Source: Daejeonella rubra (GTDB lineage Bacteria; Bacteroidota; Bacteroidia; Sphingobacteriales; Sphingobacteriaceae). From it: a DNA stretch of 64,000 nt. A model generated the notes under the pieces. It had not been told where the DNA came from. It did no database searches and saw only the letters and a list, made by a program, of their open reading frames with translations. Below are positions 26,566-36,290 of this stretch, in pieces (the first letter of the stretch is position 1; each line of letters starts with the position of its first letter). The DNA is taken from assembly GCF_900103545.1 (NCBI RefSeq), contig NZ_FNHH01000005.1:124001-188000 (forward strand), in the 5' to 3' direction. The translations under genes and the position numbers were made by a program.

Positions 26566-29283
26566 ATGAACATGCGTAAACTTTCTTTTCTGCTCATCAG
26601 TCTGTTTCTGATAAGCAATTTATTTGCTCAGGTATCTCCAAAAGAACATTTCGGTTTTACTATCGGCGATGATTATCAGCTTGCCAATTTTACTCAAACC
26701 GAAGAGTATTTTAAAAAACTGGCTGCAAGCTCAGACCGTGTAAAACTACTCGGTATAGGAAAGACAGAAGAAGGACGCACTCATCCCATGATGATCATTT
26801 CATCACCTGAGAATTTAAAAAAACTCGACTATTACAAAGAAATATCACAAAAACTGGCACGTGTTGAGGGACTTTCTGAACAGGAAGCCAGGGATTTAGC
26901 AGAAAAAGGAAAAGCAATAGTCTGGATTGACGGAGGCTTACATTCAACTGAAACTCTGGGGATCCACCAACTCATTGAAACTGCCTGGAATCTTGCCAGC
27001 CGCAAAGATCCCGAGACTTTGCGCATCCTTGAAAATACCATCATCCTGATGACGCATGCAAATCCCGATGGACATGAGCTGGTTAGTGACTGGTATATGC
27101 GCGAAAAAACACCTGAAAAGCGTTCACTACAACATCTGCCGCGTTTATATGAGAAGTATGCGGGGCATGATAACAATCGTGATTTCTTCATGATGAACCT
27201 GAAGGAGACACAAAATATCAGCAATCAATTATTTATTGAGTGGTTACCGCAGATCATGTATAATCACCATCAGAGAGGCCCTGAAGGCTCAGTTGTGGCA
27301 GGTGCACCTTACCGTGATCCTTTCAACTATGTTTTCGATCCTATTCTGATGACCAGCCTTGATGCGGTTGGAGCAGCGATGAACAGCAGGCTAAATACTG
27401 AAAATAAACCCGGTTATACCCAAAAGAACGGATCAGTATTCTCTACCTGGTATAATGGAGGCTTAAGAACGATCACCTATTTTCATAATATGGTAGGATT
27501 GCTGACTGAAACTATAGGAGGACCCACTCCATCAGAGATCACGCTGGTTCCTGAAAGGTTAATTCCGAATGCGGGAACAACCTTTCCGGTGACACCTCAA
27601 AAATGGCATTTTAGGCAGTCAATAGATTATTCCATTTCCATGAATTATGCGGTTTTAAACTATGCCCAGAGACACCGCGATGAATTGCTTTATAATATTT
27701 ACCTGATGGGAAAGAATTCTATCGAAAAAGGCAGTAAAGATACCTGGGGGCTGTCACCAAATAAGATTGAAGCCATTAAAGATGCTCATCAAAAAGATCT
27801 TGGAGGGACCAGAACATCCGGAAAACAGACTATCCCAACAAAATATTTTGACCAGGTAATGCATGACCCTGCAAAAAGAGATGCAAGAGGTTATATCATA
27901 CCGGCAGGACAGGCCGATTTTCAAACTGCCACTAAGTTTGTCAACGCCTTGATCCGTTCAGGTATTCTTGTACATAAAGCAAGCGAAGATTTTATCCTGA
28001 ATGATAAAAAATACCCTAAAGGCTCTTTTATTGTAAAAACGAATCAGGCATTCAGGCCACATGTTCTGGACATGTTTGAACCACAAGACCACCCAAATGA
28101 TTTTCAATATGAAGGTGGCCCTCCAATTGCTCCATATGATGCAGCCGGATGGACATTGGCGTATTTGATGAATGTTGAGTTCGATCGCTTCCAGGAAGAT
28201 TTTAACGGACCCTTCCAGCGTATTCCTTATGGCGAACTTCAAAGTACTGAAGAAAGAGCGATTGCTTCAGAAAAAGGCTATCTGATCAATGCAGAAGCAA
28301 ACAACGCATTTACAGCAGTCAACGAACTTTTACAGGCTAAAGAAAATATATTCAGGATCAGTGAAGGCGAAAATAAAGGTGACTTTTTCATTCCGGGTAG
28401 TACAAAAGCAAGAAAAATTCTTCAGGATATGGTTTCAAATCCGGGGCTGGAGGTTAGAGGCACTTCACAGATACCTAAGAATACTATCAAACTTTCAGAA
28501 TTACGAATAGCATTATGGGATACCTATGGAGGCTCTATGTCTTCGGGCTGGGTAAGGTTATTAATGGAACAATATCGGTTTAAAGCAAAGCTTATCTATC
28601 CACAGGATATTGATGCTGGTAACCTTCATTCGAAATATGATGTGATCATATTCGTTCCGGGTGCAATACCGGCCATTTCTACCCGTACTCCTTCTGCTGG
28701 AATGTCAGACCCTAAACCTGAAACAATACCAGCGGAATTCAGAGCTCAGTTAGGCCGGATCAGTCAGGACAAATCTATTCCTGAACTAAAGAAATTCATG
28801 GAACAGGGCGGGAAGATCGTTACGATTGGAAGCAGTACAAATCTGGCTTATCATCTGGATCTACCGGTCAGAAATGCGATCGTTGAGATGGGAAAAGACG
28901 GTCAGGAACGCAGGTTACCAGCTGAAAAATACTATGTACCAGGAAGTGTTTTGAGTGTGAGCGTTGATAACGATCTGGCATCAGCATGGGGAATGCCGAA
29001 AAAAGCGGATGTCTATTTTAATAATAGTCCGGTGTTCAGAATCTCCACTGATGATATTTTAAAAGGAGATATCAAACCAATATTATGGTTTTCTACCTCT
29101 GCACCATTGCGCAGTGGATGGGCATGGGGACAGGCTTACCTGAGAGATGGAATAACTGCCTTTGAAGCCAAAGTTGGTAAAGGTAAACTGTATGCCTTCG
29201 GACCGGAAATTACCTTCAGAGCACAAACACATGGCACATTTAAGCTGCTTTTTAACCAGTTATACTCAGGTGCGGAAAAATAA
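26566..29283 (+). CDS. Secreted M14 zinc carboxypeptidase with C-terminal GATase-like domain
   Basis: The 905-residue protein has a signal peptide (1-21). The M14 domain is intact: the zinc ligands are H126 and E129 in LHSTE and His in MYNHHQ (about 234), with Glu in GLLTETIGG as the likely catalytic residue. From about 640 onward ELRIALWDTYGG and VIIFVPGAIP resemble a class I glutamine-amidotransferase-like fold, a combination seen in Bacteroidetes M14 proteins. It probably trims peptides outside the cytoplasm and opens a run of secreted peptidases. Confidence 0.9.
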   Translation: MNMRKLSFLLISLFLISNLFAQVSPKEHFGFTIGDDYQLANFTQTEEYFKKLAASSDRVKLLGIGKTEEGRTHPMMIISSPENLKKLDYYKEISQKLARVEGLSEQEARDLAEKGKAIVWIDGGLHSTETLGIHQLIETAWNLASRKDPETLRILENTIILMTHANPDGHELVSDWYMREKTPEKRSLQHLPRLYEKYAGHDNNRDFFMMNLKETQNISNQLFIEWLPQIMYNHHQRGPEGSVVAGAPYRDPFNYVFDPILMTSLDAVGAAMNSRLNTENKPGYTQKNGSVFSTWYNGGLRTITYFHNMVGLLTETIGGPTPSEITLVPERLIPNAGTTFPVTPQKWHFRQSIDYSISMNYAVLNYAQRHRDELLYNIYLMGKNSIEKGSKDTWGLSPNKIEAIKDAHQKDLGGTRTSGKQTIPTKYFDQVMHDPAKRDARGYIIPAGQADFQTATKFVNALIRSGILVHKASEDFILNDKKYPKGSFIVKTNQAFRPHVLDMFEPQDHPNDFQYEGGPPIAPYDAAGWTLAYLMNVEFDRFQEDFNGPFQRIPYGELQSTEERAIASEKGYLINAEANNAFTAVNELLQAKENIFRISEGENKGDFFIPGSTKARKILQDMVSNPGLEVRGTSQIPKNTIKLSELRIALWDTYGGSMSSGWVRLLMEQYRFKAKLIYPQDIDAGNLHSKYDVIIFVPGAIPAISTRTPSAGMSDPKPETIPAEFRAQLGRISQDKSIPELKKFMEQGGKIVTIGSSTNLAYHLDLPVRNAIVEMGKDGQERRLPAEKYYVPGSVLSVSVDNDLASAWGMPKKADVYFNNSPVFRISTDDILKGDIKPILWFSTSAPLRSGWAWGQAYLRDGITAFEAKVGKGKLYAFGPEITFRAQTHGTFKLLFNQLYSGAEK

Positions 29284-29385
29284 TGCTGAACATACTGTGT
29301 AAGGTTATAGACAGGAAATCTGAATAGATCAAAGGAATTAAATTATTTATGTAATTTAATCGGCTGAAACTAACCGATCAATTTC

Positions 29386-31029
29386 ATGAATAATATTTCC
29401 AAAACCATTGTTTTGCTGATGGGTATTTTTCTCTTTTACGGAGAAACAAATGCCCAGGATTACAGCAATTATGCACAAGTATCCCAGCGGATAAACGCAC
29501 TTTCTAAATCTTACCCCGGACTGGTCAGGGTAAAATCACTGACCAAAACATTTGGCGGTAAAGATATCTGGATGCTCACTATCGGCAGCGGGCAGACTGA
29601 CCAAAAGCCTGCAATTGCCATTGTTGGAGGTGTTGAGGGATCCCACCTTTTGGGTACAGAGCTTGCTCTTGGATTTGCTGAAAAACTATTAAATGCTTCA
29701 TCCCAGGATAGCATCAAGGCTCTTTTAGCAAAAAATACATTTTATGTTTTCCCTAATATGAGCCCTGATGCCACTGAACAATATTTTTCACAGGTTCGCT
29801 ATGCACGAAGCTCCAATGCCCGCCCTACAGATGATGATCGCGATGGGAAAATAAACGAAGACCCTTTTGAAGATCTCAATAAAGACGGGAAAATTAACTG
29901 GATCCGTGTTGAGGATGCAACAGGAAAATACAGATCCAATCCTGAAGATCCACGTTCCATGATCCTGGCAGATCCATCCAAAGGAGAAATCGGTAAATAT
30001 CTTCTCTTTTCTGAAGGTTTAGACAATGATAAAGACGGAAATTTCAACGAAGACGGTGAGGGTGGCGTTCATTTTAACAAGAATATGAGCTATGCCTATC
30101 CTAATTTTGTTCCCGGATCAGGAGAACATATGGTATCAGAAAATGAGAACAGAGCCTTGTTGGATAACCTGTTTGAAATGTTCAATATCCACTCCGTAAT
30201 TACTTTCGGGCCCTATAACAACCTTTCTGTGCCGGTTACATTCAATGCCCCGGCTGTTGCAAAAAGAGTAATTAGCGGGTACTATGAAGCAGATTCAAAG
30301 ACCAATGCACAGGTTTCTGAGCTCTATAATAAAGTAACAGGTTTAAAAGATGCTCCTAAAAGCAGTGCCACTGGCGGCGATTTCGCAAATTGGGCCTATT
30401 TCCATTATGGAAGAAACAGCTTCAGTACGCCGGGCTGGTGGGTTCCAAAAGCTAAAGCAGATACTGCCAGAAAGGAAAAGGATCTTAAAATTGAAGACCA
30501 GGTCTCCAATTATTTGCGATGGGCAAAAAGCGAAAAGATCGAAGGCAGCTTTGCAGAATGGAAAAAGATCGATCATCCGGATTTCCCCGGACAAAATGTT
30601 GAGCTGGGTGGAATTGATCCATTCGTATTAATAAATCCTCCATATAAACTGGTTGAAGGACTGGTAAAAAAACATCATGATTTTATTCTTGAATTAAGTA
30701 AAAATGCACCCTCAATCGACCTGATTAATATTAAAAAAGAAAAATTGGGAGATGGGCTTACAAGGGTAACTGCAACACTAATAAATAATGGAGCCCTGGC
30801 CACGCAGACCAAAGTCGGGGAGCGCAGTTATTGGGTAAAAAAGATCAGTGTTAAGTTAATTCCTTCAGCAAATCAAAGTATTATCAGTGGGCGAAAGAAC
30901 CAGATGATAGATGCAATTGAAGGACAGGGTAATAAAACACTGACCTGGCTGATCAAAGGATCAGGAAAGCTAAGCATTGATGCGGGCAGCCCAACAAGTG
31001 GCTCAAAAAGCATTGAATTAGCTTTGTAA
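29386..31029 (+). CDS. Secreted M14-like protein with altered active site (probable pseudoenzyme)
   Basis: The 547-residue protein has a signal peptide (1-23) and aligns along its length with the next gene's M14 carboxypeptidase. Where that enzyme has H109-S-N-E112, this one has E84-G-S-H87, so the zinc-motif residues are swapped. The third zinc-ligand position is kept as H269, but the catalytic Glu position is Trp351 (GRNSFSTPGWW). Two acidic loops, DDDRDGKINED (149-159) and DNDKDGNFNED (213-223), look like calcium-binding EF-hand or thrombospondin-type loops and are shared with the paralogue. It probably binds rather than cleaves its ligand, perhaps as a partner of the active enzyme. Confidence is high for fold, moderate for loss of activity. 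Confidence 0.85.
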   Translation: MNNISKTIVLLMGIFLFYGETNAQDYSNYAQVSQRINALSKSYPGLVRVKSLTKTFGGKDIWMLTIGSGQTDQKPAIAIVGGVEGSHLLGTELALGFAEKLLNASSQDSIKALLAKNTFYVFPNMSPDATEQYFSQVRYARSSNARPTDDDRDGKINEDPFEDLNKDGKINWIRVEDATGKYRSNPEDPRSMILADPSKGEIGKYLLFSEGLDNDKDGNFNEDGEGGVHFNKNMSYAYPNFVPGSGEHMVSENENRALLDNLFEMFNIHSVITFGPYNNLSVPVTFNAPAVAKRVISGYYEADSKTNAQVSELYNKVTGLKDAPKSSATGGDFANWAYFHYGRNSFSTPGWWVPKAKADTARKEKDLKIEDQVSNYLRWAKSEKIEGSFAEWKKIDHPDFPGQNVELGGIDPFVLINPPYKLVEGLVKKHHDFILELSKNAPSIDLINIKKEKLGDGLTRVTATLINNGALATQTKVGERSYWVKKISVKLIPSANQSIISGRKNQMIDAIEGQGNKTLTWLIKGSGKLSIDAGSPTSGSKSIELAL

Positions 31030-31067
31030 TATTCCACTTGATCTTTCACAATTAATAAAGAGAAAAC

Positions 31068-32804
31068 ATGAAACTTATCATAAAAAAAATATTTTTTACC
31101 CTTCCCCTGCTGTCATTGGCCATTGCCTTATTTGCACAGCAGCCTGAACAGATCTTGAAGGCATCGGGAAGTCCGGCGAATCCAAAAGTACCAATGAGCT
31201 GGAACCGCTACAATGATTATGCAGCCATCACTGAAGTCTGTAAGAAATTAGCAAAGGCCTACCCTGATCTCGTTAAAGTGGAATCGATGGGTAAGTCTTT
31301 TATGGGAAAAGAGATGTGGGTAATGACCATTTCCGACTTTAAAACCGGCGACCCTTCAAAAAAGCCTGCCATGTATATTGACGGAAATATCCACTCGAAT
31401 GAAATTCAGGGCAGTGAGTTTGCCCTGTACACTGCCTGGTACCTTGCCGAATCATTTGCAGACACAAAGCACATTCAGGAACTTCTGGCTGATAAAACCT
31501 TTTACATAGCTCCAACCATTAATCCGGATGCACGTGATAACTTCATCCATGCTGCAAACAATGCAAACTCACCACGCTCGGGCATGATCCCGGTTGATAA
31601 TGACAGGGATGGTTCTATAAATGAGGACGGATACGATGACCTTGATGGCGATGGACATATCGTTTTCATGCGCCGAAAAAATCCGAATGGTCGTTTCATA
31701 GCTGACCAGGATGATCCGAGAAGAATGATCAGTGTAGGCGTTGATCAGCAGGGAGAATATGAATTATTGGGCTATGAAGGCATTGATAACGATGGAGATG
31801 GAGATGTAAATGAAGATGGTGAAGGATTTTATGATCCTAATCGTGATTGGGCATGGAACTGGCAGCCAAACTATATCCAGAGCGGAGCCTATAAATATCC
31901 ATTTTCATTGCCTGAAAACCGGTCCATCGCTGATTTCGTAATGAAGCATCCCAATATTGCTGCAGGTCAGTCATACCATAATAATGGTGGAATGATCTTG
32001 CGCGGACCTGGTGCTCTCGAAGATCTTGACACCTACAATGCACAGGATGTTCAGGTTTACGATGCTTTGGGAAATAAAGGAGAAGAACTGATCCCCGGCT
32101 ATAAATATTTAGTGGTTTACAAGGATCTGTACTCTGTATTCGGCGGCGAACTTGATTGGTTCTACGGAGGCCGTGGTATTTATACATTTTCCAATGAACT
32201 CTGGACCAACTTTCTGATGTATAATAAAGCGGGAGATAGCAATTCACAGGCAACTCAATATTCCTTTGACCGCAACCTGTTATTTAATGATGCATTTGTG
32301 AACTGGAAAGCATTTAAGCACCACCAATATGGAGATATTGAAATTGGTGGATTTAAAAAATCCTTTGGCCGTTTACATCCGGGATTTCTTCTGGAGAGTG
32401 ATGCGCACCGAAATATGTCATTCACTTTATACCATGCCTACCATACTCCAAAGCTTTCGGTAGAAGAGATCTCTGAAAAGGATCTTGGCGGAGGCTTAAA
32501 AGAGGTAACTGCGGTGATTGCAAATAAGCGGTTAATGCCAACTCATTCCAGTCAGGATCTGAAATATAAGATCGAAGTGCCTGATATGATCAGCCTGACC
32601 GGTCCGAAAGTGATCGCAGGTATGATCGTCAATAACCGGGATCTTAATATCACCTCTGAACAAAAGAATGATGCGGAAAATATCAGAGTTCCGAATATTC
32701 CGGGAAACAGCACGGTTACCGTTCGCTGGATCATTCAGAATGCCGGTAAATATTCTGTTAAGGTTGACAGCAAAAAAGGCGGAATTGCCAGCAGATCTAA
32801 CTAG
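31068..32804 (+). CDS. Secreted M14 zinc carboxypeptidase with calcium-type loops
   Basis: The 578-residue protein has a signal peptide ending LFAQQ, an M14 domain with zinc ligands H109 and E112 (GNIHSNE) and H304 (QSYHNNGG), and the catalytic Glu377 in YTFSNELW. Two loops, DNDRDGSINEDG (about 177-188) and DNDGDGDVNEDG (about 240-251), plus DLDGDGH, have the DxDxDG spacing of calcium-binding loops. The C-terminal 130 residues form a beta-rich domain. It is 38 bp after the pseudo-M14 paralogue and 8 bp before the 177-residue secreted protein, so they share a transcript. Confidence 0.92.
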   Translation: MKLIIKKIFFTLPLLSLAIALFAQQPEQILKASGSPANPKVPMSWNRYNDYAAITEVCKKLAKAYPDLVKVESMGKSFMGKEMWVMTISDFKTGDPSKKPAMYIDGNIHSNEIQGSEFALYTAWYLAESFADTKHIQELLADKTFYIAPTINPDARDNFIHAANNANSPRSGMIPVDNDRDGSINEDGYDDLDGDGHIVFMRRKNPNGRFIADQDDPRRMISVGVDQQGEYELLGYEGIDNDGDGDVNEDGEGFYDPNRDWAWNWQPNYIQSGAYKYPFSLPENRSIADFVMKHPNIAAGQSYHNNGGMILRGPGALEDLDTYNAQDVQVYDALGNKGEELIPGYKYLVVYKDLYSVFGGELDWFYGGRGIYTFSNELWTNFLMYNKAGDSNSQATQYSFDRNLLFNDAFVNWKAFKHHQYGDIEIGGFKKSFGRLHPGFLLESDAHRNMSFTLYHAYHTPKLSVEEISEKDLGGGLKEVTAVIANKRLMPTHSSQDLKYKIEVPDMISLTGPKVIAGMIVNNRDLNITSEQKNDAENIRVPNIPGNSTVTVRWIIQNAGKYSVKVDSKKGGIASRSN

Positions 32805-32812
32805 AAAAAGAT

Positions 32813-33346
32813 ATGAGAGCTATAAGCATCACCACCGTTTTACTATTGATCAGTAGTCTGATATTCGCACAAGCTGATAAAGCCTTTTTTAAAGATTTGG
32901 AAGCATTGAAAGGTAAAACTTTTTATGGCAAGGCTATATATATGCCCGATACCATAAAAGCGAATGATTTTTGGGGTAAAAAATTAAGCTTCAAAGTAAA
33001 TCAGCATAAAAGATCTGAGCTGCGCATGCCCTTTCAAGTTGGTGAAAATAAATCTCGCACCTGGATTCTCACAAAAACCAAAAATGGAATACAGCTGAAG
33101 CACGACCATCGCCATGATGATGGAAGTCCGGATAGTATCACTAATTATGGCGGAGATTCTGACATAAAGATAAGCACAGCACTGGCGCAGTATTTTCCGG
33201 CAGATGAATTTACTGCAAAACTTCTTCCTGCAGCAGCAACAAACCGCTGGATCATGGAATTTAGCCCCGATAAAAAGAAATTTTACTATATCCTTGAACG
33301 CAATAATATACTTCGGTTCAAGGCTGAATTTAATTTAGAAAACTAA
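32813..33346 (+). CDS. Secreted protein of unknown function
   Basis: The 177-residue protein has a clear signal peptide (cleavage after IFAQ). I do not recognise a named domain. A striking histidine/aspartate cluster, KHDHRHDDGSPD (about 97-108), suggests metal binding, and the C-terminus (MEFSPDKKKFYYILERN) looks like a beta-strand barrel wall. It sits 8 bp after the active M14 carboxypeptidase gene, so it is likely part of the peptidase operon, but no role can be stated. Confidence 0.8.
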   Translation: MRAISITTVLLLISSLIFAQADKAFFKDLEALKGKTFYGKAIYMPDTIKANDFWGKKLSFKVNQHKRSELRMPFQVGENKSRTWILTKTKNGIQLKHDHRHDDGSPDSITNYGGDSDIKISTALAQYFPADEFTAKLLPAAATNRWIMEFSPDKKKFYYILERNNILRFKAEFNLEN

Positions 33347-33365
33347 AAAGCTTATATAACAAAAT

Positions 33366-33426
33366 ATGAAACCTGCATGAGCTTACCGCTCACAAACCGG
33401 AATGAATAAGCTCATGCAAGCTTCAT
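33366..33426 (+). promoter_or_regulatory. Palindromic 5'-leader element, copy 3 (S9 peptidase gene)
   Basis: The left arm ATGAAACCTGCATGAGCTTA pairs with TAAGCTCATGCAAGCTTCAT at 18 of 20 positions around a 21-nt loop. It ends 27 nt before the S9 peptidase ATG and is followed by ATTAAAAAACAA, as in copy 2. Confidence 0.65.
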
Positions 33427-33453
33427 AACCATTAAAAAACAAATTATATTCTG

Positions 33454-35820
33454 ATGAAAAAACTATTAATCTTCTTATTGATCGCCAGCTATCTATCTGC
33501 AAATGCACAGGATCTGGGCACCCTTAGTGTGGAAAAGATCATGCGTGATCCTAAATGGATGGGTGTTTCTCCATCAAATATTCAATGGGATAACAACAGC
33601 CGTACTGTTTATTTTAACTGGAATCCGGAAAGCGTAAAAGAGGATCCGTTATACCAGATCTCTATCGATAGCCGCAAACCACAAAAAACATCGGATGATT
33701 TTAAGAGATCCTTAAACAAAGGATCCATAAGCTACTCAAAAGACAGATCAAAAGTGCTTTTTGAACGAAACGGAGATATTTTTATCCGTAATGTGAGCTC
33801 GGGACAGGAAAACACCCTCACCAGCACTTTGGAACGGGAAAATAATCCGGTATTTAATGCAGATGAAAGCAAAGTATTATTCCAGCGTGGCGACAACCTG
33901 TTCAGTATGGCAGTAAATGGTGGCACACTTGTTCAGCTGAGCAACTTTACCCGTACAAGGAAACGTCCGGAAAGTGCTTTGAGCAAACAGGATCAGTGGC
34001 TAAGACAAGACCAGATCAATGAGTTCGAGATCATCAAAAAAAGAGAGGAAGATCGTAAGAACAGGGAAGAAAAAAACAAGGCCGATGCAGTAAAGGGTCC
34101 AAAAGAATTCTATCTGGATGAGCGTAGTTTTCTAATGAGCGTTCGCCTGAGTCCGGATGAAAAATATATCGCCTTCCGTTTAATGAAACGTGCCGAAGGA
34201 AACAAGAATACAATAGTTCCGAATTATATCACCGAAAGCGGATATACCGAAGATATCAACGGTCGCACCAAGGTTGGTAATGCATTGGCAGTTAACGAAA
34301 GTTATGTGTACGATATAAAAAGAGATACTATTTATCCGATCATAACGAAGGACATCCCTGGGATTAAGGACCTGCCTGATTATTTAAAAGACTATCCCAA
34401 ACAACTCGAAGAACGAACCAAGAAGAATGAGGACCGTAAAGTTTCGATCAATGGCCCCTTCTGGAATGCGGACGGATCACATGCTGTAGTGGTTGTTTCG
34501 TCATTGGACAATAAGGATCGCTGGATCATGAAACTGGATCAGCAAAGCGGAAAACTATCTCTGTTAGACCGTCAGCGTGATGAAGCATGGATTGGTGGTC
34601 CGGGTATTGGCGGATTTTTTGGCGGTGCCAATCTGGGATGGCTTGACAGCAATACCATTTATTTCCAGAGCGAAGCAACAGGATATTCACATATCTATAC
34701 TTTGAATGTGAATACTGGAGATAAAAAACAGATCACATCCGGGAAATATGAAGTACAGAGCCTCCAGTTATCAAATGATAAGAAGAGCTTTTACTTAAGT
34801 GCGAACATGGAGCATCCGGGTATCACCCACTTTTACAGGATCCCGGTACAAGGCGGAACATCTGTTAAACTGACTTCCATGAAGGGCGGCAATGAGGTTA
34901 GCCTTTCTCCCGATGAAAAATGGCTGGCAATCAGACATTCCTCTTCTAATAAACCATGGGAGCTTTTTATCCAGGAAAATAAAGCCGGGGCAAAACCTGA
35001 GCAGATCACAAATTCACCAAGTGAAGAGTTTAAATCTTATGCCTGGAGAGAGCCGGAAATGGTAAAATTCACCAACCGTTATGGCTCAGATGTCTATGCA
35101 CGTGTTTACAAGCCTGAAAAACCGGCCCCATCTAAGCCGGCTGTGGTATTTGTTCATGGTGCCGGGTACCTGCAGAATGTACATTATTGGTGGAGCCAAT
35201 ACTTCAGGGAGTATATGTTCAACAACTTATTAGCCGATAACGGCTATACAGTGATCGATATTGACTATACAGCCAGTTCAGGCTATGGTCGTGATCACCG
35301 TACAGGGATCTATCGTCATATGGGAGGAAAAGACCTCACTGATAATGTTGACGGAGTAAAAATGCTGGTTGAAAAATATGGTGTTAATCCGGAGAATGTT
35401 GGAATTTATGGAGGATCATACGGTGGTTTTATGACCCTGATGGGCTTATTTACTACCCCGGAAGTTTTTAAATCCGGTGGTGCTTTACGTTCAGTTACCG
35501 ACTGGGCTCATTACAATCATGGTTATACTGCAAACATTCTCAATGAACCAGCAAATGACGAACTGGCATACAAAAGAAGTTCGCCGATCTATTTCGCAGA
35601 AGGACTGAAAGGAAACCTGCTGATGGCTCACGGAATGGTGGATGTGAATGTCCACTTTCAGGACATTATCCGTTTATCCCAGCGCCTGATAGAACTTAAA
35701 AAGGATAATTGGGAACTTGCTGTTTACCCGGTTGAAGATCATGGATTTGTTGAACCTTCGAGCTGGACCGATGAATATAAACGCATCTTTAAATTATTTG
35801 AGAATACATTAAAAAAATAG
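33454..35820 (+). CDS. Secreted S9-family prolyl oligopeptidase-like peptidase
   Basis: The 788-residue protein has a signal peptide (1-18), a DPP IV-like beta-propeller (about 30-540) and a C-terminal alpha/beta-hydrolase domain. The triad is Ser655 in GGSYGG, Asp730 in MVDVNV and His763 in EDHGFV. It should cleave short peptides after proline or alanine outside the cytoplasm. It follows the M14 block after 107 bp that carry the leader palindrome, so it may be separately controlled. Length and motif order are normal for the family. Confidence 0.93.
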   Translation: MKKLLIFLLIASYLSANAQDLGTLSVEKIMRDPKWMGVSPSNIQWDNNSRTVYFNWNPESVKEDPLYQISIDSRKPQKTSDDFKRSLNKGSISYSKDRSKVLFERNGDIFIRNVSSGQENTLTSTLERENNPVFNADESKVLFQRGDNLFSMAVNGGTLVQLSNFTRTRKRPESALSKQDQWLRQDQINEFEIIKKREEDRKNREEKNKADAVKGPKEFYLDERSFLMSVRLSPDEKYIAFRLMKRAEGNKNTIVPNYITESGYTEDINGRTKVGNALAVNESYVYDIKRDTIYPIITKDIPGIKDLPDYLKDYPKQLEERTKKNEDRKVSINGPFWNADGSHAVVVVSSLDNKDRWIMKLDQQSGKLSLLDRQRDEAWIGGPGIGGFFGGANLGWLDSNTIYFQSEATGYSHIYTLNVNTGDKKQITSGKYEVQSLQLSNDKKSFYLSANMEHPGITHFYRIPVQGGTSVKLTSMKGGNEVSLSPDEKWLAIRHSSSNKPWELFIQENKAGAKPEQITNSPSEEFKSYAWREPEMVKFTNRYGSDVYARVYKPEKPAPSKPAVVFVHGAGYLQNVHYWWSQYFREYMFNNLLADNGYTVIDIDYTASSGYGRDHRTGIYRHMGGKDLTDNVDGVKMLVEKYGVNPENVGIYGGSYGGFMTLMGLFTTPEVFKSGGALRSVTDWAHYNHGYTANILNEPANDELAYKRSSPIYFAEGLKGNLLMAHGMVDVNVHFQDIIRLSQRLIELKKDNWELAVYPVEDHGFVEPSSWTDEYKRIFKLFENTLKK

Positions 35821-35893
35821 GTGAAATTGCTTAAAAAGCACATTTAAGGCGGCTAGACAAGCGATAAATGAAAATAAAAATGTGGAAAACTTA

Positions 35894-35925
35894 TTTGAGA
35901 AAAATAATGAAAAGTTGTAATTTTA
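35894..35925 (+). promoter_or_regulatory. Candidate promoter of the small RNA
   Basis: TTTG (35894-35897), 20 nt, then TAATTTTA (35918-35925): one mismatch from TTTG-N17-23-TAnnTTTG. It would start transcription near 35932. Confidence 0.45.
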
Positions 35926-35931
35926 TAAAAT

Positions 35932-36097
35932 AAAGGTTAATCAAACTTAAGGCCATTTGTTCAACGAATAGTTAAACGCCTTTCAGTCATGCAGAGATTG
36001 TACTCTGAGAGACGGATAAAAGCTTTAAGGTATACAAGTTTTTAATTGTAATTTTTGGGGGAAGCGGTCAGATAGTTAATATCTGACCGCTTTTTTC
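35932..36097 (+). ncRNA. Candidate small RNA of about 165 nt
   Basis: The 470-bp gap 35821-36290 has no open frame but holds a promoter-like site at 35894-35925 and a strong terminator at 36062-36096. Between them the RNA could fold into a long rod: AAACTT near the 5' end pairs with AAGTTT near 36032, and the apex has the hairpin CAGAG-attgta-CTCTG at about 35992-36007. This stem-bulge-apical hairpin layout recalls 6S RNA, but I cannot assign a family. It could also be a long 3' untranslated region of the S9 gene. Confidence 0.45.
36062..36096 (+). terminator. Rho-independent terminator
   Basis: A perfect 13-bp stem (core GCGGTCAGAT/ATCTGACCGC), 5-nt loop, then T6. It lies 240 bp after the S9 stop, so it terminates either that gene's long 3' region or the candidate small RNA. 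Confidence 0.92.
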
Positions 36098-36130
36098 ATT
36101 TAAGAGTAATTGAAACTCTCCGGACAGGTA

Positions 36131-36175
36131 GGATTTTTAGTCCAAATCGCTTGTGCACGCGTATCGCGTGTTCAC
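36131..36175. repeat. Dispersed palindromic repeat, copy 1
   Basis: Contains GTGCACGCGTATCGCGTGTT with CACGCG/CGCGTG as inverted arms, preceded by AGGATTTT. The same 40-45 bp pattern occurs at 47891-47936, with a few substitutions and one length change. Confidence 0.55.
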
Positions 36176-36290
36176 TTATTAAATATGTTATAACCAGAAA
36201 TATTATCTACCCCCTGTTAAGTAAATTTTTTGTGTCATCCTGATTAAGCATTCTTTTTTGGTTATTTTCGAAATTCACTCTTCGTAAATT

